From: Marinomonas sp. KMM3893
GTDB lineage: Bacteria; Pseudomonadota; Gammaproteobacteria; Pseudomonadales; Marinomonadaceae
DNA length: 64,000 bases
Reading direction: 5' to 3'
Assembly: GCF_004352855.1 (NCBI RefSeq)
Contig: NZ_SJSC01000006.1
Location: forward strand, 124,001 to 188,000
In this document: positions 56,729-64,000 of the stretch, piece by piece
Numbering within the stretch: position 1 is the stretch's first letter
Layout of the letters: every line of letters starts with the position of its first letter
The notes under the pieces: generated by a model
Told to the model about the DNA's origin: nothing
Database searches by the model: none
What the model saw: the letters and a program-made list of their open reading frames with translations, nothing else
Translations under genes and position numbers: made by a program

Positions 56729-59700
56729 ATGATTCCATCACTTTCTGAGGTCTCGCCGATTCAGGCCAAATACCTTTCCTTTATTACACGTTTAAAGGCT
56801 TCAGGATTCTCAGGCGATAGTAATTTGGATTACGCCAATCGCGTGGTGCTTTCTACCGACAACTCCATTTATCAAGTGCTACCTCAAGGGGTCGTCTACC
56901 CTAAAAACACATCAGACTTACAGCAGCTTGTGACCCTTAGCAATGAGCCCGAATTCCACGACATTGTATTAAGCCCTCGTGGTGGAGGCACCGGCACCAA
57001 CGGCCAGTCTCTCAGCGATGGTTTGATAGTCGATGTGTCTAAATACATGAATCGCATACTAGACATCAATGTGGAAGAAGGTTGGGCGCGCGTGGAAGCA
57101 GGCGTGGTTAAAGACCAACTCAACGCCGCGGTGAAACCTCATGGCTTATTTTTCGCGCCAGAACTCTCCACCAGCAACCGCGCGACCATTGGCGGCATGA
57201 TTAACACCGACGCCAGCGGCCAAGGCTCGGTGACTTATGGCAAAACCCGCGATCACGTTCTTGAACTCACCACGGTACTTCTGGATGGCGGCTTACTCAT
57301 CTCATCGCCTATTGACGATGAGGCACTGACCTCAATACAAAATGGTAGCGACTATGCCGCCCACGCTCATCGTGTTGTTGACGCCATTCAAAAAAGCAAA
57401 ACGGCCGACATTGACGCAACATTCCCGCCATTGAACCGTTGTTTAACAGGGTATGATTTGGCCCACATTCGCTCAGACGATGGTTTGTTTAACATCAACT
57501 CTGTGCTGTGCGGCTCAGAAGGCACGCTGGGCTTCATTACTGAGGCCAAGGTGAATTTGCTGAGCATCCCAAGTCACGCCGCCTTAGTCAATATCCGCTA
57601 CAGCAGCTTCGAAGCCTCGTTACGTCACGCCCGTGAATTATTAACGGCGCAGCCCACATCCATAGAAACCGTCGATTCAAATGTCCTAGCGCTTGCCAAA
57701 GGCGACAATATTTGGGGTTCTGCGGCGGAGTTTTTTCCCGACCTACCAGGGCAAGACATACAAGGCATCAACCTGGTGGAATACACAGGCAACAACGAGC
57801 AGGAAGTGGCCGACAAAATAAAACGACTGACAGATCAGTTGGATCAATTCGCAAAAAACGGCGACAGCAGTACGCTGGGCTACACCATTGCGATGGGGCA
57901 CAATAATGTCAAAAAACTGTGGGCGATGCGCAAAAAATCAGTGGGATTGCTTGGCAACGTACAAGGGGAAAAGCGTCCTATTCCTTTTGTCGAAGACACC
58001 GCCGTACCGCCAGAACATCTAGCGGATTTCATTATGGAATTTCGCGCGGTACTCGACAGTCATCAAGTCCAATATGGCATGTTTGGTCATGTCGATGCTG
58101 GCGTGTTGCATGTGCGTCCTGCTTTGGACTTAAAAGACGAATCACAAGAACCCATGATCCGAGAAATCACCGACAAGGTGGTGGCTTTGACCCAAAAATA
58201 CAATGGTTTGCTGTGGGGCGAACACGGCAAAGGGGTTCGTTCTGAATACGCCCCCGCTTTTTTTGGCGACTTATACCCCTGCATTCAGCAAATAAAAGGC
58301 GCTTTTGACCCGAGAAACCAACTTAATCCTGGCAAAATTGCCACGCCTTTTGAACTAGCGGCTGATTTATTAAAAATAGACGCGGTTCCGCTGCGCGGTC
58401 AATTCGACCGTCAGATCCCGATTCGAAATCGGGAGCAATTCAAAGACGGCCTCTACTGCAACGGCAATGGTGCCTGCTACAACTTTGACCCTAATGACGC
58501 CATGTGCCCTTCTTGGAAAGGCACCCGTGACCGTCGCCATTCACCCAAAGGGCGCGCATCCCTCATGCGAGAATGGCTCAGAGGCATGAGCGCTCAAGGG
58601 GTAGACACCCAAAAAGCCAGCAAAGAGGCCAAAGACAGCCATTTTCTGATGAGCTTTATTCCACGCCTCAAAAACACACTTGCCAAACGCCGTGGGGATT
58701 ATGATTTCTCCCATGAAGTGCATGATGCCATGATGGGCTGCTTAGCCTGCAAATCTTGTGTTGGGCAATGCCCTATCAAGGTGGATGTGCCTGAGTTTCG
58801 AGCTAAATTTTTAGAACTCTATTACGCTCGCTATTTGCGCCCGATGAAAGACTATTTGGTTGGCTCATTGGAATTTATGATGCCGACTCTGGCCATTTTC
58901 CCACAACCTTACAATTGGTTGGTCAGTCGGCGCTGGGTCAATCATTTAACAAGCAAATATTTTGGCTTAACAGACAACCCAAAGCTGAGCCCCATTAATT
59001 TAAAGAAAGAGATGTCGCGACGCGGCATTCGACTTGCCACCCCACTGGCAATTGAAGCCCTGAACCCCAAAGACAGAAAACGTGCGGTGATTGTCGTGCA
59101 AGACGCTTTCACCAGTTATTTCGAAACCGAGCTGGTGCTCGACACCATGGAAATGCTGACACGATTAGGCTTCCAGGCCTATCTGGCACCTTATTTACCC
59201 AATGGCAAACCGCTGCATGTTCACGGCTTTATGAAAGCCTTTCAAAGAACCGCACGCAAAAACTTGGACATGCTACAAAGCCTATCCTTCTATGGTTTGC
59301 CTTTTGTGGGCATTGATCCCTCCATGACACTGACCTATCGCGCCGAATACATGAAAACCTTCAGCGACAGTCGCCAAGTGCCGAGCATCCAATTAATGCA
59401 AGAATGGCTCGCCAGCAAAACAGAGCATTTAAACAAGCAGCCATTGTCTTTAGATGGCAGCGTGTATCATCTCATGACCCACTGTACCGAGAAGACCAAC
59501 GCCAGCGCATCGATCAAAGACTGGCAAACGGTTTATCAAACCCTAGGTTTGGAGCTGATCGTTGAAGATGTGGGCTGTTGCGGCATGGCTGGCACTTATG
59601 GCCATGAAGCCGCCAACCAAGACACCTCAAAAGTCATTTATGAGCTTTCTTGGAAAGAAAAGGTCACGAATCCGGCGCTAGCAGGTAAACTCCTCGCCAC

Positions 59701-59809
59701 GGGCTACTCTTGCCGGAGCCAAGTGAAGCGCTTTGATCAAGTCCGCATTCTGCATCCAGCACAAATGTTGCTGCAGCACCTTCGTAGCGCTTCAACAAAA
59801 GCACCATAA
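56729..59809 (+). CDS. ydiJ: YdiJ-like FAD and iron-sulfur D-2-hydroxyacid dehydrogenase
   Basis: YdiJ-type enzymes oxidise D-2-hydroxyglutarate or related acids. At 1026 residues the length matches E. coli YdiJ. The order is an FAD-binding type 4 domain with VLSPRGGGTGTNGQSL near 77-92, the FAD oxidase C-terminal domain with WGEHGKGVRSEY near 500, a [4Fe-4S] cluster in CLACKSCVGQCP near 672-683, and the CCG-type domains with CCGMAGTYGHE near 955. An acidic FAD-binding histidine in HGK is intact. It is divergent from the PLP enzyme gene. TGCGGAGAAT precedes the ATG. Confidence 0.94.
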   Translation: MIPSLSEVSPIQAKYLSFITRLKASGFSGDSNLDYANRVVLSTDNSIYQVLPQGVVYPKNTSDLQQLVTLSNEPEFHDIVLSPRGGGTGTNGQSLSDGLIVDVSKYMNRILDINVEEGWARVEAGVVKDQLNAAVKPHGLFFAPELSTSNRATIGGMINTDASGQGSVTYGKTRDHVLELTTVLLDGGLLISSPIDDEALTSIQNGSDYAAHAHRVVDAIQKSKTADIDATFPPLNRCLTGYDLAHIRSDDGLFNINSVLCGSEGTLGFITEAKVNLLSIPSHAALVNIRYSSFEASLRHARELLTAQPTSIETVDSNVLALAKGDNIWGSAAEFFPDLPGQDIQGINLVEYTGNNEQEVADKIKRLTDQLDQFAKNGDSSTLGYTIAMGHNNVKKLWAMRKKSVGLLGNVQGEKRPIPFVEDTAVPPEHLADFIMEFRAVLDSHQVQYGMFGHVDAGVLHVRPALDLKDESQEPMIREITDKVVALTQKYNGLLWGEHGKGVRSEYAPAFFGDLYPCIQQIKGAFDPRNQLNPGKIATPFELAADLLKIDAVPLRGQFDRQIPIRNREQFKDGLYCNGNGACYNFDPNDAMCPSWKGTRDRRHSPKGRASLMREWLRGMSAQGVDTQKASKEAKDSHFLMSFIPRLKNTLAKRRGDYDFSHEVHDAMMGCLACKSCVGQCPIKVDVPEFRAKFLELYYARYLRPMKDYLVGSLEFMMPTLAIFPQPYNWLVSRRWVNHLTSKYFGLTDNPKLSPINLKKEMSRRGIRLATPLAIEALNPKDRKRAVIVVQDAFTSYFETELVLDTMEMLTRLGFQAYLAPYLPNGKPLHVHGFMKAFQRTARKNLDMLQSLSFYGLPFVGIDPSMTLTYRAEYMKTFSDSRQVPSIQLMQEWLASKTEHLNKQPLSLDGSVYHLMTHCTEKTNASASIKDWQTVYQTLGLELIVEDVGCCGMAGTYGHEAANQDTSKVIYELSWKEKVTNPALAGKLLATGYSCRSQVKRFDQVRILHPAQMLLQHLRSASTKAP

Positions 59810-59880
59810 ACACCATAAACACCCGATATTGACACTGTTCGGCCGACAATTTACCGGCCTTATTTTATGAAAGGACAAAC

Positions 59881-60621
59881 ATGAATTATTTAAACTTGCT
59901 GCACGATAGCGCGGACGAGTACGGCCCTATTCGAGTCTTTGATGATGGGAAATTTCGCATCCTGTCGTTCGCCGATGGTGACGAACAAAGTCGTATTAAA
60001 TTGTCTACGCCACATATTTTGCAGCATGAATACACACAAGCCATGACACTGGCTTTGTTGTTTAACCAACCCAAACGCATAGGCATTTTAGGCCTTGGCG
60101 GTGGCACACTTCTAAGCGCCTTATACCATGCGGTTCCCAGCGTACAAATTACGGCCGTAGAGTTACGCCAAGAAGTCATAGATGCGGCCGAAATGTATTT
60201 TAAAGTACCAAAAGGCAAACGCATTCAAGTTGAGAATGCGGATGCGCAAGCTTATATCGAAACCGGCTTCGATAAAAAAGTGGATATCTTGATGACCGAC
60301 CTATACAACACGGACGGCATGGAACGCGGCGTACTGCAAACCACCTTTCTTGAGAATTGTGCGAAAAACATCAAGGAGAATGGCTGGTTGGTGCTCAACT
60401 GTTGGCTGGATCACAAAAACGATACTGAGCTAATCGACAAATTAAAGCGCATTTTTAGCGATGTCAGAGCACTCGATACCGGCAGTGGCAATTGGGTGGT
60501 GCTGGCAGGCAAACAGAAAAATGAGCTAAACGGCAAAGAACTCAAAGCCTGCGCACAAAAAATCAGCGCACAACTCGGCTTTCCCCTGTCTCGCTGGCTA
60601 TCTAAAATGTACAGTGTCTAA
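59881..60621 (+). CDS. Spermidine synthase-like methyltransferase-fold protein
   Basis: This 246-residue protein has the Rossmann fold of spermidine synthases, with GLGGGTLLSALY near 75-86, the acidic VELRQEVIDAAEMYF near 97-111, and DADA-like DAQAYIE near 130. The usual synthase aspartate gate (DSTDP) is replaced by TDLYNTDGMERG near 149-160, which is typical of the orphan subgroup lacking a fused or paired decarboxylase. It may make a different aminopropyl product or methylate an unrelated substrate. GAAAGGACAAAC leads to the ATG, 71 bases after ydiJ, possibly on the same transcript. Confidence 0.8.
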   Translation: MNYLNLLHDSADEYGPIRVFDDGKFRILSFADGDEQSRIKLSTPHILQHEYTQAMTLALLFNQPKRIGILGLGGGTLLSALYHAVPSVQITAVELRQEVIDAAEMYFKVPKGKRIQVENADAQAYIETGFDKKVDILMTDLYNTDGMERGVLQTTFLENCAKNIKENGWLVLNCWLDHKNDTELIDKLKRIFSDVRALDTGSGNWVVLAGKQKNELNGKELKACAQKISAQLGFPLSRWLSKMYSV

Positions 60622-60651
60622 AATGCACAGCGCCTAACCTGCAACACAAAC

Positions 60652-60682
60652 AAAAAAGCTTACTCATTAAGTAAGCTTTTTT
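60652..60682. terminator. Bidirectional terminator between the spermidine synthase-like gene and pgm
   Basis: A 13-base-pair stem (AAAAAAGCTTACT with AGTAAGCTTTTTT, five-base loop) lies between the converging genes that end at 60621 and 60728. Confidence 0.92.
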
Positions 60683-60727
60683 GCTCTCTATTATCCGTCA
60701 TTCAAACGTTTAATTCAGTGCAACACC

Positions 60728-62374
60728 TTAAACAGACAACACACTGTCGACCAGTGCCTTCGCCTCTTCTTCCAGTTTTGCCAAATGGGCTTCAGAGACA
60801 AAACTCTCAAGATAAATCTTGTACACATTTTCAGTCCCGGATGGACGCGCTGCAAACCAGCCGTTTTCAGTCGAGACTTTTAATCCCCCAATGGCCGCGT
60901 TATTACCGGGCGCATGGGTCAAAACACTGACAATTTTTTCCCCTGCCAATGTTGTCTGCGTCACGTTTTTCACATCCAGCGCCGCCAAAATGGCTTTTTG
61001 CTCTAAGGTCGCAACTACGTCAATGCGCTTATACAAGGGCGTACCATAGCGCTCTGTCATGGCATCGTAATGCTGCTGTGGATCTTTGCCCGTTACCGCC
61101 AAAATTTCAGCGGCCAACAAAGCCATGATAAAACCGTCTTTGTCTGTCGTCCAAACAGAGCCGTCTTTACGCAAAAAAGACGCACCGGCACTTTCTTCGC
61201 CACCAAACGCCATGCTGCCGCTATAAAGCCCTTCAACATACCATTTAAAACCAACAGGCACTTCACACAAGGTGCGCCCTAAACCTTCTACCACACGGTC
61301 AATCATGCCACTTGAAACAAGCGTTTTCCCCAATTGAGCCGTTTTAGGCCAATGAGGTCGGTGCGACGCCAAATACTCTATCGCAACAGCAAGAAAGGCA
61401 TTTGGATTCATCAAACCAAAGCCTGCACAGACAATACCGTGGCGGTCATAATCTGGGTCATTGCCCACCGCAATATCAAAATCGTCTTTGAGTTTCAGTA
61501 AGTTCTGCATCGAATAAGGCGAAGAACAATCCATGCGGATACGACCGTCTTTGTCTAATGGCATAAAGCGGAACGTCGGGTCTACGTCTCGATTTACTAA
61601 GGTAATATTAAGACCGTATTTTTTCGCCATTGGCTCCCAAAAATGGATGCCGGAGCCACCCATTGGGTCTACCCCTATTCTAATGCCAGCGTCAGCAATC
61701 GCCTGCATGTCCACTACATTGTCTAAATCATCAATGTAGTGGGTAATGTAATCGAACGGCTCAATTAAGCCACTTGCTGCCGCTTCTTTTTGGTTCAAAT
61801 ACAAGACACCAGACAAGCCATTGGCAAGCAACTCATTGGCGCGCTTAGCCACCCAATCGGTAATGTCTTTATCCGCAGGACCACCTTGCAGCGTATTGTA
61901 TTTAATGCCGCCGTCTTCTGGTGGATTATGAGAAGGGGTAATCACAATGCCATCACTCAAATCTGAGGCGTCTGCCGATGCATTGTGAGTCAGAATCGCA
62001 TGGGATATCACAGGCGTAGGGGTAAAACCGCCAGACTCTTGCACGCGCACTCTCACCCCATTGGCGGTTAAAACACCCAGGGCGGTTTGATAGGCGGCTT
62101 CTGATAAAGCGTGTGTATCTTTGCCCAAGTACAAAGGGCCAACAATATTCTGTGCTTTTCGGTATTCTGCGATGGCTTGGCAAATGGCCAAAATATGCTG
62201 TTCATTAAAGCTGGTTTTTAACGCGCTACCACGATGTCCTGAAGTACCAAAACTGACCTGCTCTGTAGGATTCGCCACATCGGGCTTATTGATAAAATAC
62301 GCGGTCATTAACTCAGGAATGTTAACCAAAGACTGGTGAGACGCAAGCTGTCCAGCTTGAGGATGAATTGCCAT
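60728..62374 (-). CDS. pgm: Phosphoglucomutase (alpha-D-glucose phosphate-specific)
   Basis: Pgm interconverts glucose 1- and 6-phosphate. Start chosen at ATG 62372-62374, nine bases after GAGG, which gives 548 residues, close to E. coli Pgm. The phosphoserine motif is in [12 protein letters not shown] near 42-53, the magnesium site in [11 protein letters not shown] near 297-307 and the sugar loop GGEESAGAS near 378. The C-terminal phosphate-binding [12 protein letters not shown] near 508-519 is intact. An extra upstream ATG at 62387-62389 adds five residues only. The gene is a single unit. Confidence 0.95.
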   Translation of the reverse strand: MAIHPQAGQLASHQSLVNIPELMTAYFINKPDVANPTEQVSFGTSGHRGSALKTSFNEQHILAICQAIAEYRKAQNIVGPLYLGKDTHALSEAAYQTALGVLTANGVRVRVQESGGFTPTPVISHAILTHNASADASDLSDGIVITPSHNPPEDGGIKYNTLQGGPADKDITDWVAKRANELLANGLSGVLYLNQKEAAASGLIEPFDYITHYIDDLDNVVDMQAIADAGIRIGVDPMGGSGIHFWEPMAKKYGLNITLVNRDVDPTFRFMPLDKDGRIRMDCSSPYSMQNLLKLKDDFDIAVGNDPDYDRHGIVCAGFGLMNPNAFLAVAIEYLASHRPHWPKTAQLGKTLVSSGMIDRVVEGLGRTLCEVPVGFKWYVEGLYSGSMAFGGEESAGASFLRKDGSVWTTDKDGFIMALLAAEILAVTGKDPQQHYDAMTERYGTPLYKRIDVVATLEQKAILAALDVKNVTQTTLAGEKIVSVLTHAPGNNAAIGGLKVSTENGWFAARPSGTENVYKIYLESFVSEAHLAKLEEEAKALVDSVLSV

Positions 62375-62520
62375 ATGAAAAAGCCTCATTGAGCAGTAAA
62401 AAAGGGATAGTGATTAGTCTCCCTCATATTTACAAGCGTTTCAACGAGTTATCATAACTTCATTAGATAATTCATGGATCTTACCAAACCCTGATACGCC
62501 GTTTTAGAGCGGCTAGCCAC

Positions 62521-63717
62521 TCACGATGACGCCTCCACATCGATCAACAAAATAGTATTGTCATTTAGCTGTACCGATAAAGTCTTGCAAGGCGTACTCG
62601 TTTCAATATCTAAATATTCTTGCGACAACACCCTGCTTTCACCGGCAAACAATTGATAAAAATAGGCACGCCAAGACCAGTTATAACCTTTGAATCTCGC
62701 GTCTTCTATCCACACATCGCCCTCCATAGGACGCGCATAGTTTACCGTCAATTGCTCACCCGTTGAGTCAGCCGCGTAAAAACGTATCACCCCATTTATG
62801 GCTCGCAAACTCTGTGAGACAAACTTAACATCCACAATATCCAGCATTTTATGGTGTTGTTGAATGGACTCGACTGCTTGCATCAAATGCTGATAAGAAG
62901 CTCTCGCTTTCTGTGCTTTTTCTTTTTGTGCCGCAAAAAAGCGTGCACGAAGCTCAGCCACTTGCTGGCTAAAAGCATGACAATCGGCAAAATCTTCTGT
63001 CGCCTGAGAAAACAAAAAACCCTGCATATGGCGCGCGCCACAACGTAAACCAAAGAAAAACTCTTCTTCTGTTTCAACGCCTTCACACACAATAACCGCA
63101 CCACTTTTTGCACAAAAAACGACCAGAGATTCGACCGCCGATTCCGCCATTCCACCCTGAGCGCCTTGCTGAAACAAGCGCATGTCTAGCTTAATAATGT
63201 CTGGTTCTAAAGCGATGACTCGATCAATCTGTGAGAAGCCGGCACCAAAATCATCAATCGCAATGCGCACCCCCGCTTCACGATACAACTTCACCGCACG
63301 ACACAAGCTGTCTAAGTCACCATTGAGTTCAATCAATTCAATCACTATGCGACTGGGGTCCACCTTGTGACGATGCAGCATATCCAGCGTCGGCAAAGCG
63401 TCTGTCGTGGTCGCCGTTAACCATTGCGGCGATATATTGAGTGTCATGCGGGTTTGATCTGGAAGCTCATGAGCCCGCCTCACGGCTTTTTCACGAACTA
63501 GGCGATCTAGTCGCCTCTTGTCTTCTGTACTAATACCTTCATCAGTAAATAAATGCCCCGCAGACACGGCTTCGCCATTCGAATTGACATAACGCGCCAG
63601 CGCTTCATAGCCTGTCACTCGACCACTTGATACTTCCACAATAGGCTGAAAAAATGGCTTTATACTATCCCATTCCTCTTGCACGTTTTCAGAAGTACTG
63701 AATACCACATTTTGCAC
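62521..63717 (-). CDS. EAL-domain cyclic di-GMP phosphodiesterase with an extra C-terminal domain
   Basis: Residues about 15-255 are an EAL domain that would hydrolyse cyclic di-GMP. Catalytic motifs are intact: YEALARY, NISPQWL, IELIELNG, IDDFGAGF, IIKLDMRLF, EGVETEEEF and MQGFLFSQ. A helical linker with many Lys and Ala residues follows (about 268-290). The last 110 residues form an unrecognised domain with IRFYAADSTGEQLTVNYARP and GYNWSWRAYFYQLFAGE, which resembles a sensory (PAS/Cache-like) domain in its alternating strands. GTG start, AGGAG six bases upstream. The chemoreceptor-like gene ends 21 bases earlier, so the two may be cotranscribed. Confidence 0.88.
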   Translation of the reverse strand: MQNVVFSTSENVQEEWDSIKPFFQPIVEVSSGRVTGYEALARYVNSNGEAVSAGHLFTDEGISTEDKRRLDRLVREKAVRRAHELPDQTRMTLNISPQWLTATTTDALPTLDMLHRHKVDPSRIVIELIELNGDLDSLCRAVKLYREAGVRIAIDDFGAGFSQIDRVIALEPDIIKLDMRLFQQGAQGGMAESAVESLVVFCAKSGAVIVCEGVETEEEFFFGLRCGARHMQGFLFSQATEDFADCHAFSQQVAELRARFFAAQKEKAQKARASYQHLMQAVESIQQHHKMLDIVDVKFVSQSLRAINGVIRFYAADSTGEQLTVNYARPMEGDVWIEDARFKGYNWSWRAYFYQLFAGESRVLSQEYLDIETSTPCKTLSVQLNDNTILLIDVEASS

Positions 63718-63738
63718 ACTCCGCTCCTACTAAACCAG

Positions 63739-64000
63739 TTAACCGACGCTCACTTCAAACGTACTGACTAACGTGGATAGGTCCGCCGACCGATTTTTGA
63801 CTTGATTAGAACTCATTTGTAACTGCTGCATACAGTTACTCATTTGTTCAGCGCTAGCGGCAACACTGAGAGTATGATCACCATGCTGATGGCTATTGCT
63901 AGAAATAAGTTCAATCACATTGAACATATTATCGGCTACTTTTGCGAGCGCTTCACTATCATTTGATGCAACTTCATTATTCACCAAGCTTTGGTTTACT
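63739..64000 (-). CDS. C-terminal fragment of a methyl-accepting chemotaxis protein-like signal protein
   Basis: The frame enters from the right edge and ends in 87 residues. The repeated heptads with SVAASAEQMSNCMQQLQMSS and the ending LSTLVSTFEVSVG have the pattern seen at the C-terminus of many methyl-accepting chemotaxis proteins, where the last helix turns back after the signalling tip. The characteristic tip sequence is not in the window, so the call rests on general pattern. No membrane segment is visible here. It lies directly ahead of the EAL gene. It could also be another coiled-coil sensor. Confidence 0.6.
   Translation of the reverse strand, partial: VNQSLVNNEVASNDSEALAKVADNMFNVIELISSNSHQHGDHTLSVAASAEQMSNCMQQLQMSSNQVKNRSADLSTLVSTFEVSVG

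Overview
The window looks like chromosomal DNA from a marine gammaproteobacterium, most likely an Oceanospirillales member close to Marinomonas. That placement is an inference from protein character, the ruvCAB-tolQRAB-pal-cpoB-tRNA-Lys-nadA order and moderate base composition. No rRNA or other decisive marker is present. Two parts are clearly different: an A+T-richer accessory region (about 1-16050) and a conserved housekeeping region (about 16500-64000).

Accessory region, transcribed entirely on the minus strand. Reading in the direction of transcription, the first block (16050 to 10832) holds a sigma-54 activator with an RtcR-like CARF sensor domain, a well-formed -24/-12 promoter directly behind it, and then a tight three-gene operon: a RavA-like MoxR AAA+ ATPase, a ViaA-like VWA protein and a HEPN protein with an intact R-x4-H nuclease motif. 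This is the best candidate for an undescribed inducible defence or RNA-damage response system. The second block (10635 to 1) is a restriction cluster: a small excisionase-type HTH gene and an Mrr nuclease gene, both broken by frameshifts, then hsdR, a Fic AMP-transferase, hsdM, hsdS, a Septu PtuA-like ATPase and the first codons of a further gene, possibly its nuclease partner, cut by the window edge. The whole accessory region begins just beyond the 3' end of a tRNA-Ser gene, a usual place for islands, although no integrase or attachment repeat was seen.

Housekeeping region. Following the tRNA-Ser come a Fur-box-preceded nitroreductase, nadA, two identical tRNA-Lys genes and the cell-envelope Tol-Pal operon (tolQ, tolR, tolA, tolB, pal, cpoB), fed from the same side by ruvC-ruvA-ruvB (Holliday junction processing). 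aspS, a GreA/GreB-like factor, an iron-related MarR/siderophore-interacting pair, cysDN (sulfate activation), trhP (tRNA hydroxylation), sodB, a YeeE/YedE sulfur-transport pair with a striking 14-bp palindrome, an ornithine/lysine decarboxylase with a long leader, a MOSC protein, the ABC-F ATPase ybiT, an orphan cyclic-nucleotide-binding protein, a RidA protein, cobO and metH (both B12-linked), pepN, glpG, nadK, a PLP-dependent deaminase, ydiJ, a spermidine-synthase-like protein, pgm, and an EAL-domain phosphodiesterase beside the end of a chemoreceptor-like gene follow. Several intrinsic terminators separate these units.

Some starts were moved inward from the longest open frame where a Shine-Dalgarno sequence, overlap or signal peptide pointed to it; this is said in the entries concerned.
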